Shown: positions 7,784 to 16,686 of the stretch, piece after piece
Layout of the letters: each line of letters starts with the position of its first letter
Position numbering within the stretch: the first letter of the stretch is position 1
Assembly: GCA_966211305.1 (NCBI GenBank)
Contig: CBIHPC010000004.1
Span: forward strand, 1-64,000
DNA: 64,000 bases
Direction of reading: 5' to 3'
Origin: Niastella sp966211305
GTDB lineage: Bacteria > Bacteroidota > Bacteroidia > Chitinophagales > Chitinophagaceae
Notes under the pieces: model-generated
The model's database searches: none
The model's input: the letters and a program-made list of their open reading frames with translations, nothing else
What the model was told of the DNA's origin: nothing
Translations under genes and position numbers: made by a program

Positions 7784-10282
7784 ATGAAAGCAACAGCATG
7801 TGCAATGCTGTGTTGCTTATTATTCCTGTATGGGTATCCCAGGCAAATTACCGGGAAAGACGACAGCAGCAATAATAAACAATACAGTACTGCTTTCACC
7901 TGCCCGAACGATCTGGTTCATACCCGCCTGCAGATCAAATTCGATTACAGGCAGGCCTGTGCAAACGGAAAGGTTTGGATCACCCTGCATCCCCATTTTT
8001 ACGAAACAGACAGCCTTCTGCTTGATGCGAAAGGGATGTTGATTTACCAGGTGGCGCTTGTAAAGGGGAAAGATGTACTGCCCCTTAAATATGATTATAA
8101 TGGCGAGGTTATAAAGATCCGCCTCGATAAAAAATATAACCGCAATGAGCGTTACCAGGTCTTCATCAGTTACAGGTCGCAGCCCGGTAAATTAAAAGCG
8201 AATGGGCACGATGCCGCCGTTTTCAACAAGGGACTGTATTTTATTAACCCCGATGGCAGCGACCCCGGCAAGCCAACCCAGGTTTGGACACATGGAGAAC
8301 CGGAAGCAACTTCCGTATGGTGCCCAACCATAGATAAGCCGAACCAGCGGACAACAGTGGAAATGTATATCAATGTGCCGGAAAAGTATGTGACGGTTTC
8401 GAACGGGCTGTTGGTGAATAAGGTAAAACAGGCCGATGGCACCCGCACCGATCACTGGAAGATGGACCAGCCACATGCCCCTTATCTGTTTTTTATTGGG
8501 GTAGGAGCGTTTGCTGTTGTAAAGGATATGTGGCAGCAGAAAGAGGTAAGCTATTATGTAGAACCGGCCTATGCGCCGCTTGCAAAGCGAATATTCGGCA
8601 CTACACCGGAGATGCTCGGCTTTTTTTCGCGGGTTACCGGTGTCGCCTATCCGTGGCCAAAATATTCACAGATAGTGGTAAGGGATTTTTTTACCGGCGG
8701 TATGGAAAACACAACTATAACCCTGCTGAATGAAGCCGCACAGCAGGATAGCCGTGAATTATCGGATGGAAATAAATGGGAAACCACTATTGCCCATGAG
8801 CTTTTTCACCAGTGGTTTGGCAATTACGTAACCGCCGAGAACTGGGGAAATATCGTCATAAGCGAAGGTTTCGCCACGTATGCGGAGATCCTCTGGTATG
8901 AGCATAAGTATGGAAAGGAAAAGGCCGATGAGCTGGCCTACAATCTTTTATTGACTTACATATACAGCCAGTCAGGGAATAAGGCGCTGGTGCGGTTCAA
9001 TTACAACAGCCCGCTCGATATGTTCGATGTGGTAAGCTATAAAAAAGGGGCACAGGTTATACGAATGCTGAGGGAGTATGTGGGCGACCAGGCGTTCTTT
9101 GCATCTATAAAAAACTTTCTCATAGTGAATAAAGGTAAGGCGGTGGAAGTGCCGCAGCTGCGGCTGGCTTTTGAGGAAGTAACCGGCCAGGATCTCAACT
9201 GGTTCTTCGACCAGTGGTATAACAGGGCAGGCCATCCCCATCTTGACATACAATACGATTACAACGATACCGCCGGTAAGGCACAGGTAACTATAAGGCA
9301 ACTGCAGAAAGGCCCCCCTTACAGGATACCGTTAATGATCGATGTATATACAGGATCAGCAAAGCAGCGGCACCGGGTTGAGATCAATGGCGAAAAAGAA
9401 GTATTTACATTCAACTATGGCGTTCGCCCCGATCTGATAAATGTGGATGCAAATAAAATAACCCTGTGCCAGAAGAATGACAGCAAACAGCCTCATAACT
9501 TTTTACACCAGTACCTGTATGCAGGAACACATATAGATAAACGCGAAGCCGTGGATTTCTGGTCTTCAAAACAAACCGACACCGGGATGCTGGCCCTCCT
9601 GAAAATGGCCCTGCACGACAAGTACGCGGGTATCCGCTTCCATACTTTAATGCGGCTTGACTTTGATAAAAACGAGGTAAGACAGGCCATGGCGCCACTG
9701 ATAGCCCACCTTGCAGAGCACGACCCGGATAAAGGAGTAAGGGCACGCTCCATTCATTTGCTCGGCGCTTATAAGGATCCCCGGTACCTTTCCATTTTCA
9801 GATCGGCAATAGCCGATTCATCGTACAATGTTTCAGGCGAAGCCCTGGAAGCCATGCTTGTTTTGGACAGCTCCGCAGTACTGCAATTCGCAAAGGCATT
9901 CAGAAAACAAAAAATTAAAGGGAAACTGGCAGATGTGGTAACAGGAGTATTGATGGCCAGAGGTTCGGAAGAGGATTTTGATTTTCTTGCCAATAAGTTC
10001 GACAAACTTGCATTGTCGGAACACAAACTGTATATGCTTCGCCTTTTTGCAGGCTGCCTTGAAAAGCTGGAAGATACCGAAAGGCTGAAAAAGGGTATTG
10101 ATATCATTATCAGGTTCCGCGATGCCATCCCATACCCTTATAAACACCAGACAGACCCGCTTATCAACAATGATATCCTGAAAGGAATTGCCAAGAGAAA
10201 ACAGGCGCGTATGGAAACAGGCGCAAATCCCCACATCAACGAGCAGATCCGTTATATAAACGCCAGACTGCCGCAACAGTAA
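7784..10282 (+). CDS. M1 family metallopeptidase (aminopeptidase N-like), secreted
   Basis: I start the gene at the ATG at 7784, not the upstream alternative at 7733, because the latter lies inside the terminator and 7784 begins a signal peptide (MKATACAMLCCLLFLYG). The mature protein has an N-terminal beta saddle, the GGMEN exopeptidase motif, and the zinc site HELFH at 338-342 with the third ligand Glu361 in NIVISEGFATY. The C-terminal third (about 600-832) looks like HEAT repeats. M1 enzymes trim N-terminal residues from peptides. In this locus it could mature or degrade the peptide product, or simply supply amino acids. No regulatory site was recognised. Confidence 0.92.
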   Translation: MKATACAMLCCLLFLYGYPRQITGKDDSSNNKQYSTAFTCPNDLVHTRLQIKFDYRQACANGKVWITLHPHFYETDSLLLDAKGMLIYQVALVKGKDVLPLKYDYNGEVIKIRLDKKYNRNERYQVFISYRSQPGKLKANGHDAAVFNKGLYFINPDGSDPGKPTQVWTHGEPEATSVWCPTIDKPNQRTTVEMYINVPEKYVTVSNGLLVNKVKQADGTRTDHWKMDQPHAPYLFFIGVGAFAVVKDMWQQKEVSYYVEPAYAPLAKRIFGTTPEMLGFFSRVTGVAYPWPKYSQIVVRDFFTGGMENTTITLLNEAAQQDSRELSDGNKWETTIAHELFHQWFGNYVTAENWGNIVISEGFATYAEILWYEHKYGKEKADELAYNLLLTYIYSQSGNKALVRFNYNSPLDMFDVVSYKKGAQVIRMLREYVGDQAFFASIKNFLIVNKGKAVEVPQLRLAFEEVTGQDLNWFFDQWYNRAGHPHLDIQYDYNDTAGKAQVTIRQLQKGPPYRIPLMIDVYTGSAKQRHRVEINGEKEVFTFNYGVRPDLINVDANKITLCQKNDSKQPHNFLHQYLYAGTHIDKREAVDFWSSKQTDTGMLALLKMALHDKYAGIRFHTLMRLDFDKNEVRQAMAPLIAHLAEHDPDKGVRARSIHLLGAYKDPRYLSIFRSAIADSSYNVSGEALEAMLVLDSSAVLQFAKAFRKQKIKGKLADVVTGVLMARGSEEDFDFLANKFDKLALSEHKLYMLRLFAGCLEKLEDTERLKKGIDIIIRFRDAIPYPYKHQTDPLINNDILKGIAKRKQARMETGANPHINEQIRYINARLPQQ

Positions 10283-10340
10283 GCCCCACCTTCTTTTTTT
10301 CGATAAAGCACTATTTACTATAATCTCCAAACCATCATTT

Positions 10341-11135
10341 ATGGAAAAAAACATCACTTCACAGAACTACCATTTGTACACCAATGAAGATCATAAAACC
10401 TGGGAAATACTAAGTGAACGGCAGACCAGGCTGCGAAACGGCATGGTAAGCAAAGAATACCTGGCCGGATTCGATCAATTGCAACTGGACCCCTGCCGTA
10501 TAGTAAGCATTGACGAAATGAGCGTGCGGCTCAAGGCCATATCCGGCTGGACACTCATTCCTGTTGGCGGACTTATTCCTACCCGCGACTTCTTTTATAT
10601 GCTCATTAACAGAAAGTACCCAATAACGGTGCCTATACGAAAACCGCATGAGATAGACTTCAGCGAGCAGCCCGACATCTTCCATGATGTATACGGCCAT
10701 TTACCCTTGCTCACGAATGAAAAATTCGTTAGATTTTTGACGGCTTACAGTGCTATCGCCTTAAAATATATTAACAACGATAACGCGGTGGATCACCTCG
10801 GAAGGTTATACTGGTTCACTTATGAAATGGGCATAATACGGGAAGACGGAGTATTGAAACCCTACGGAGGCGCTATTATAACCTCTGCCGAAGAGATCGC
10901 GAATGCAGAAGATCCGGTAATTCCCAAATACGATTTCGATATCGATCATGTTTTTCGCACGCCCTATAACAGCTTCAAATTGCAAAAGGAATATTTTGTT
11001 ATTGAATCGTTTGACGATCTGTTCTACTGCCTGGCGAAACTGGAACCGGCACTGGCAGCACATTTGCAGCCGGCAGGAAGGGATCTGGTGGCCGATGAGG
11101 CACAGGCTGCTGCCATAACCGCAACCAAAGAGTGA
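10341..11135 (+). CDS. Aromatic amino acid hydroxylase (phenylalanine 4-monooxygenase family)
   Basis: This 264-residue enzyme belongs to the pterin-dependent, non-haem iron family. The iron ligands are visible: His115 and His120 in FHDVYGHLPLL, and Glu162 in FTYEMGII. The family converts phenylalanine to tyrosine, or makes related hydroxylations, using tetrahydrobiopterin and oxygen. It lacks the N-terminal regulatory ACT domain of animal enzymes, as is normal in bacteria. It lies 58 bases after the M1 peptidase and 29 bases before the GH44-like gene, as the first member of a tight tailoring operon. I infer a role in supplying tyrosine or a hydroxylated aromatic unit for the peptide. Ordinary phenylalanine catabolism is the alternative. 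Confidence 0.9.
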   Translation: MEKNITSQNYHLYTNEDHKTWEILSERQTRLRNGMVSKEYLAGFDQLQLDPCRIVSIDEMSVRLKAISGWTLIPVGGLIPTRDFFYMLINRKYPITVPIRKPHEIDFSEQPDIFHDVYGHLPLLTNEKFVRFLTAYSAIALKYINNDNAVDHLGRLYWFTYEMGIIREDGVLKPYGGAIITSAEEIANAEDPVIPKYDFDIDHVFRTPYNSFKLQKEYFVIESFDDLFYCLAKLEPALAAHLQPAGRDLVADEAQAAAITATKE

Positions 11136-11164
11136 CGAACATATAAAAGCTATATTCTGCTACC

Positions 11165-12694
11165 ATGATCGATACTAAAACAATACGGCTTTCAGTCAAT
11201 GTTAATAAGAAGCTCGCTATCAGTCCGCTGATCTACGGATCTAACGGCAGATTAAACGGGGTAAGCAGATTTCCTGCATACCGCCTCGGAGGTAACCGCA
11301 TGACCGGCTATAACTGGGAAAACAATATGTCTAACGCCGGTCATGATTTCTACCATGTAAATGATGATTACATGGTGCAGCATTTGCCGGAAGAACTTAA
11401 AAAGCAGCGGGGAAGCTTATTGACAACTTTTCACAGAATGGCCAGGGAAGATAACGCCTACGATGTTATTACCCTTCCTATGGCTGGTTTTGTTTCGGCA
11501 GACGGGAACGGAGCAGTGACGGAAGAAGAAAAAGCGCCATCCCAACGCTGGAAAGCCGTGAGTTATGAAAAACCTGCAGTGTTGCCAACAGCAGAACATA
11601 ACGGAGGCTATGTATATATCGATGAATGTTTACGGTTCCTCATCAGCAGCGAGGGAACGGCAGGCGAAGGCGGCATCCGGGCATATATGCTCGACAATGA
11701 ACCTGCCTTATGGCCTGAAACCCATCCGCGGATCCATCCTTCAAAGCCTGATTACAGGGAGATAATAAACCGGTCGGCCCAATTGTCGCGTACCATAAAA
11801 CGTATTGACCCGGCAGCCGAAGTATTTGGACTGGCAGCCTATGGCTTTGGTGAAATGCTGAATTTTCAGCATGCGCCTGGTCATGAAGAATATTTTAACA
11901 AGAACGGTTATACCTGGTTTCTTGATTATTACCTCGATCAGATGCGTAAGGCGTCGGAAAGGGAAGGCATCCGGTTGCTTGATGTGCTGGATCTTCATTG
12001 GTATCCCGAGGCACGGGGCGCAGTGCGCATAACAGAACCCGGTTCAAACGATACATTTACCGTGGATGCCCGGGTACAGGCTGCCCGCACGCTCTGGCAG
12101 GAAGGATTTCGTGAAGATAGCTGGATCAGCCGCGACCATGCCGACTTTCTTCCGCTCCTTCCCAGGGTGCAGGCCACTATCGATAAGTTCTTCCCCGGAA
12201 CCAGGATCTCATTTTCCGAGATCAATTTTGGCGGGGGCGATCACATGTCAGGCGCCATTGCAGCGGCAGACTATCTGGGCGTTTTTGGTAAATATGGGAT
12301 ACATGCGGCGTTTTTATGGCCCCTCACCGAAGCAAATGAGTTTATAGCGGCGGCTTACAATCTGTACCTGAACTGCGACGGTAATGGCAATGGCTTCGGC
12401 AACATGAGCATAGCTGCGCACAGCCAGGATATAGATAACATCGCCGTATATGCAGGTACCGCCGGTGAAGACGATAAAAAGGTTCATGTAATTGCCATCA
12501 ATAAGTCGGGTACACCCAGGCTGGTGGAGCTTGACTTATTAAGCAATACGCAATACGCCGCCGTAAACATCTACTCCATTGAGAAGGAAACAGCCAGCGT
12601 TAAACAGTACGGCAGCGAAAAGATCGCAGATAATAAAATGACGACCGTGATAACTGCTTATACAGTGCTCCACTTAATTTTTTACGAACCATAA
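11165..12694 (+). CDS. GH44-like glycoside hydrolase without signal peptide
   Basis: The 509-residue protein matches the layout of family 44 glycoside hydrolases. It has an early YRLGGNRMTGYNWENN segment, the acid/base glutamate Glu179 in LDNEPALW, a LHWYPEA strand, and the nucleophile Glu352 in SEINFGGGDH. A C-terminal beta domain (about 420-509) follows the TIM barrel. Known GH44 enzymes are secreted endoglucanases or xyloglucanases. This one has no signal peptide or lipobox and begins MIDTKTIRL, so it should be cytoplasmic. It is sandwiched in an operon between an amino acid hydroxylase and a glycosyltransferase (10-base spacing). A role in trimming the glycosylated product is inferred. 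Confidence 0.85.
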   Translation: MIDTKTIRLSVNVNKKLAISPLIYGSNGRLNGVSRFPAYRLGGNRMTGYNWENNMSNAGHDFYHVNDDYMVQHLPEELKKQRGSLLTTFHRMAREDNAYDVITLPMAGFVSADGNGAVTEEEKAPSQRWKAVSYEKPAVLPTAEHNGGYVYIDECLRFLISSEGTAGEGGIRAYMLDNEPALWPETHPRIHPSKPDYREIINRSAQLSRTIKRIDPAAEVFGLAAYGFGEMLNFQHAPGHEEYFNKNGYTWFLDYYLDQMRKASEREGIRLLDVLDLHWYPEARGAVRITEPGSNDTFTVDARVQAARTLWQEGFREDSWISRDHADFLPLLPRVQATIDKFFPGTRISFSEINFGGGDHMSGAIAAADYLGVFGKYGIHAAFLWPLTEANEFIAAAYNLYLNCDGNGNGFGNMSIAAHSQDIDNIAVYAGTAGEDDKKVHVIAINKSGTPRLVELDLLSNTQYAAVNIYSIEKETASVKQYGSEKIADNKMTTVITAYTVLHLIFYEP

Positions 12695-12704
12695 CAGCAA
12701 TAAC

Positions 12705-13649
12705 ATGCAGCATAAGCCAACGGCCATTAAGAACACTCCTGGCAGAGGAGTTTATTTTTTATCCAATAACGCTATGTTGGAACTTACCATCGCCTTTTTG
12801 AACAGTTTCAGAAAGTATAACCCGGCCATACCCTTATGCCTTATACCGTATAATGATGACTGTGACCGGATTACCGCTCTGAAGGACCGGTACAGGTTTG
12901 ATATATTCAATGATACGGCATTGTTACAGCGGTTTGATGATATCAGTCTTCTTTTTCATGAGGGTTTGCCGCAGGGCGCATACCGTAAACTGGCTATATG
13001 GGAAGGTGCGTTTGACGAATTTATTTATATAGATGTGGATACCGTAGTATTGGAAGATGTGTCATTTTCTTTTGAGTTCCTGCACGATCATGACTGTATA
13101 ACCGGCACATCGGATATGCCGGGATTAAAAAGATGGGTTTGGAAAGAGAGCGTGGCACAAACCGGTTTACTGAATGAAGAACAGGTCAATTTTGCTGCCA
13201 ATACAGGCTTCATAACTTCTAAAAAAGGCTTTTTAACCGAGAAGACCATCACCGGAAGCCTGAATGCTGCGCTGGCTGCAAAGGAACATATGGCGCTTGA
13301 CTGCCAGGAGCAGGCATTTCTGAACTACCTGATGGTAACATCAGGAAAGTCCTATACCAGCTTGTACGTGCTGGCCCGTACAGAAAAAAAACGGATGGTA
13401 ATGTATGAATGCTGGGGAGGCACGCAGGGCGGCAGGTTCAGAAAAGGAAAAATGTATTTTAAAAACCTGCACCGGCCAATATTCCTTGTGCACTGGGCAG
13501 GTGTTTGGCGATTGGAGGAAAACATGCCCAACAGGAGGCTGTGGCAATATTACAGATATATGAAAGACCCGTTCACTTCCGCCACATGGAAAAACAGGTG
13601 GCTGGGCATTCTTCACCTGCGGGCCTATTCTCTTTTCCGCCGGAATTAA
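12705..13649 (+). CDS. GT-A fold glycosyltransferase (GT8-like; possibly Npun_R2821/R2822-related)
   Basis: This 314-residue soluble protein has a short nucleotide-binding start (GVYFLSNNAMLELTIAFLNS). A clear DxD metal motif, DVD at 110-112, lies in YIDVDTVVLED, followed by a conserved NTGFITSKKG stretch and a late LVHWAG motif. These are features of GT8-type sugar transferases. The overall look recalls the uncharacterised cyanobacterial Npun_R2821/R2822 family; that link is from memory and tentative. It is 10 bases after the GH44-like gene and 12 before the GT1 enzyme, so it belongs to the tailoring operon. Donor and acceptor are unknown. Confidence 0.75.
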   Translation: MQHKPTAIKNTPGRGVYFLSNNAMLELTIAFLNSFRKYNPAIPLCLIPYNDDCDRITALKDRYRFDIFNDTALLQRFDDISLLFHEGLPQGAYRKLAIWEGAFDEFIYIDVDTVVLEDVSFSFEFLHDHDCITGTSDMPGLKRWVWKESVAQTGLLNEEQVNFAANTGFITSKKGFLTEKTITGSLNAALAAKEHMALDCQEQAFLNYLMVTSGKSYTSLYVLARTEKKRMVMYECWGGTQGGRFRKGKMYFKNLHRPIFLVHWAGVWRLEENMPNRRLWQYYRYMKDPFTSATWKNRWLGILHLRAYSLFRRN

Positions 13650-13661
13650 AACTGTTATACC

Positions 13662-14906
13662 GTGGCTAGAATAATATTCATCATGGACACCGAAGAAGGA
13701 CATATACTTCCTTCGTTTGGACTGGCGCATGAGCTAAGGCATAAAGGGCATGACATTCTTTATGTAAGCATTTCAGACAATGAAAACCTCGTGAAAGAAC
13801 AGGGCTTTAATTTTATGCCCGTTTTTGCCGATGTTTATCCGCCGGGTTTCAGAAAAGAATACAAGATCAGCGGCAGGAACGATCAGCCTGAATGGAAACA
13901 CCTCGAGATGTTAATGAGCAGCGCTTATGAGGATTTTCTTAAGGAGCTGAACGCCGATCTGTTTATTGTAAGCGTGTTCCTGAAATTTGATCTTTTATTG
14001 CTCTACTATAAGTTCAAAATACAGCCTGTTATATTTAATGCCATTCTGCGCGAACCCGGCCGTACCATTGTACAGGATTGTATAGACGATATTCTGCAGG
14101 TGCCGGTGGAAATAAGCGCACAGTTAATTGAGTGGCTGAAGGAAAACAGGATCAATGTAAATTCCCTGCAACAACTGGCGGCTCCATTGAACGTGCTGAC
14201 CGAGCTTTTTGCCTGTCCCCGGGAATTTGATTTTGACCAAAACCATTCAACGGGGAATGCCGAGTACATAGGCCCCTCTCTTATGCGTAAACCAAACGGA
14301 AACGGAAATAATGCTGTCACGAACAGGATTATACACGCACATGCCGGGAAAAAACTGCTGTTCGCATCTTTAGGATCGCAGGCAGTAAGCTATGGTGCTG
14401 TATGCCGCTCGTTTTTTAGAAAAATGCTTATGGTAATGGAACATGAATGCATGAAGAACGTGCACCTGGTCTTATGCATTGGACCTGATATACCGGCGAA
14501 AGACACAGGCACGGATACGGAGAATGTTTCCATTGTAACCTGGATATCGCAACTGGATGTACTGGAAAAGGCCGACCTGGCCATTACGCACGGCGGATTA
14601 GGTACGTTGAAAGAATGCATCTATCACGGTGTACCGGTGATCGTTATACCGGTTGCCCGCGACCAGCCCGCCAATGCCGAAAGGATCCTGAAACGGGGCC
14701 TCGGCGAAGTATTGAACATCTATAATTTTTCCATTGAAGGGTTAAGGGAAAAAATACAAAGAGTTATGGCCAGTGAAACGATCAGGAACAATGTAGATAA
14801 CATGAAACGTATTTTCCGGGAAAAAGAGGCCGCAGCACCAGGTGCGAGGTTGATAGAAAAAATACTGGCTGAACGAAATTTACCATCTCATTACATCGAT
14901 CATTAA
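13662..14906 (+). CDS. GT1/MGT-family UDP-glycosyltransferase
   Basis: This 414-residue GT-B enzyme has an N-terminal acceptor domain with the usual EEGHILPSFGLAHEL motif. Its C-terminal donor domain carries ITHGGLGTLKE and the sugar-nucleotide motif PVARDQPANAERI. I use the GTG at 13662 because the first beta strand (RIIFIM) would be lost from the ATG at 13683. Family members glycosylate macrolides, glycopeptides and similar small molecules. It is in the tailoring operon, 9 bases before the carbamoyltransferase. Those two enzymes plausibly act in turn, with sugar attachment followed by carbamoylation of that sugar (inference). Confidence 0.88.
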   Translation: MARIIFIMDTEEGHILPSFGLAHELRHKGHDILYVSISDNENLVKEQGFNFMPVFADVYPPGFRKEYKISGRNDQPEWKHLEMLMSSAYEDFLKELNADLFIVSVFLKFDLLLLYYKFKIQPVIFNAILREPGRTIVQDCIDDILQVPVEISAQLIEWLKENRINVNSLQQLAAPLNVLTELFACPREFDFDQNHSTGNAEYIGPSLMRKPNGNGNNAVTNRIIHAHAGKKLLFASLGSQAVSYGAVCRSFFRKMLMVMEHECMKNVHLVLCIGPDIPAKDTGTDTENVSIVTWISQLDVLEKADLAITHGGLGTLKECIYHGVPVIVIPVARDQPANAERILKRGLGEVLNIYNFSIEGLREKIQRVMASETIRNNVDNMKRIFREKEAAAPGARLIEKILAERNLPSHYIDH

Positions 14907-14915
14907 AAATAATTT

Positions 14916-16667
14916 ATGAATATTATTGGCATTTCGGCCTTTTTCCATGACGCTGCCTGCTGCCTGATACAGGATGGCGCGTTGAAAGCAGCGGCAGAAG
15001 AGGAACGGTTTTCAAGGATCAAAGCAGACCCTTCTCTTCCCCGCCAGGCTTTCCGTTACTGCCTCGAAGAAGCCGGCATATCCGTTGCCGATATTGATTG
15101 CCTGGCTTATTACGAAGATCCGCGCAGGAAACTGGCACGCCAGTTATGGAGCGGAATGTTAAGCAATACACCCGACCTGTTTACAAGGCTTCAGCCCCGT
15201 AAAGTAGAATCCTGCATCAGGGAGTCACTGGGTTATGAAGGGCCTGTAAAATTTATAGACCACCACCTTTCACACGCAGCCAGCAGTTTCTTTTTTTCCG
15301 GTTTTGAAAACGCAGCCGTATTGACGCTCGATGGAGTGGGAGAGTGGGCCACCACCACCTATGGCATAGGCAATGGCAACAGTCTTTCAATATTCGAGGA
15401 AGTTCAGTTTCCTGATTCCATCGGATTGTTGTACAGTTCCATAACCGGTTATCTCGGGTTCGAAGTAAATGAAGGAGAATACAAGGTGATGGGGCTTGCC
15501 CCTTATGGAAAGCCGCTGTATACAGATAAGATCCGTTCCCTTATTCAAATGGGGATCAATGGTCAGTACAGGCTCGATATGCAGTACTTCGGTTTTATGG
15601 AAACAGACCTTATGTATACCCCGCAACTGGAAGAGCTGATGGGAAGAAAAGCACGTAAAAGCAATGAAGCACTGGAACAGTTTCATATGGATGTGGCCAG
15701 AAGTCTGCAAGTGGTGCTGGAAGAAATACTCATTGAAAAGGCAGGTTATCTGCATGATAAAACGGGTTTAACCGACCTGTGTATGGCGGGCGGCGTTGCA
15801 CTGAATTGCGTGGCCAACGCCAAGGTGCTGAACAGTGGGCCATTTAAGCGTTTGTTTGTACAACCGGCGGCAAATGATGCAGGGGGCGCTATTGGCGCAG
15901 CTGCCATGGCATATTTGCAATGTTCGGGCAATCGTTTGCAAACCGGCCGTTTGGCGCATGTTTACCTCGGCCCGCGCTATTCTTCGCAGGAAACGCTTCA
16001 GCTACTGGAGTCAACCTCGCTTCGTTACCATGATCTTCGGGGAAAGCAGGATGTTTTGCTGAAGGAAACCGCCTGGCGCATCAGCGAGGGTAAAGTAATA
16101 GGCTGGTTCCAGGGAAAAATGGAGTTCGGCCCCCGTTCTCTGGGCGCAAGATCCATTCTGGCCGACCCGCGGGATAGCGGCATGAGAGACAGGATCAATA
16201 AAATGGTAAAAATGCGAGAGGTGTTCAGGCCTTTTGCGCCGGCTGTTCTTGATACCAGGGCCGGGGAGCATTTTGCCATTGACCATGCTTCGCCCTTTAT
16301 GCTCGAAACCTGCCAGGTGATCTCTCCCCTGGACCTGCCCGCTGTTACCCATGTAGACGGCTCTGCGCGTGTGCAAACGGTACATCGGGAAACCAACGAA
16401 CGGTTCTACCTGCTGTTACAGGCTTTTGAGAACATTACAGGATGCCCGGTTTTGCTTAATACTTCTTTTAACGTAAAAGGAGAACCGATCGTTTGCTCGC
16501 CCGAGGATGCGGTAAAATGTTTTGTACTTACAGAAATTGATACGCTCGTTATAAACGATTTCATTATTGACAGAGAGGATAACAATCTTGATATGTTACG
16601 GTTGATACTGTCGCATGATATAGTGCGCCCTTCCGGCATATCACACGATGTGTACACATTTGTTTAA
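14916..16667 (+). CDS. NodU/CmcH-family O-carbamoyltransferase
   Basis: The 583-residue protein has the two-domain form of the family. The N-terminal ASKHA-type ATP-binding domain opens with GISAFFHDAACCLI and has EEERFSRIK, DHHLSHAASSFFFSG and LTLDGVGEWATT. The C-terminal carbamoyltransferase domain has WFQGKMEFGPRSLGARSIL. The reaction is carbamoyl phosphate plus ATP to carbamoyl-adenylate, then transfer to a hydroxyl, commonly on a sugar of an antibiotic or Nod factor. Length and motifs look intact. It is preceded by a glycosyltransferase (9 bases) and followed by the SGNH gene (19 bases), so carbamoylation of a glycosylated peptide is the likely step. Confidence 0.93.
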   Translation: MNIIGISAFFHDAACCLIQDGALKAAAEEERFSRIKADPSLPRQAFRYCLEEAGISVADIDCLAYYEDPRRKLARQLWSGMLSNTPDLFTRLQPRKVESCIRESLGYEGPVKFIDHHLSHAASSFFFSGFENAAVLTLDGVGEWATTTYGIGNGNSLSIFEEVQFPDSIGLLYSSITGYLGFEVNEGEYKVMGLAPYGKPLYTDKIRSLIQMGINGQYRLDMQYFGFMETDLMYTPQLEELMGRKARKSNEALEQFHMDVARSLQVVLEEILIEKAGYLHDKTGLTDLCMAGGVALNCVANAKVLNSGPFKRLFVQPAANDAGGAIGAAAMAYLQCSGNRLQTGRLAHVYLGPRYSSQETLQLLESTSLRYHDLRGKQDVLLKETAWRISEGKVIGWFQGKMEFGPRSLGARSILADPRDSGMRDRINKMVKMREVFRPFAPAVLDTRAGEHFAIDHASPFMLETCQVISPLDLPAVTHVDGSARVQTVHRETNERFYLLLQAFENITGCPVLLNTSFNVKGEPIVCSPEDAVKCFVLTEIDTLVINDFIIDREDNNLDMLRLILSHDIVRPSGISHDVYTFV

Positions 16668-16686
16668 AATAATCAATACAAATGCT

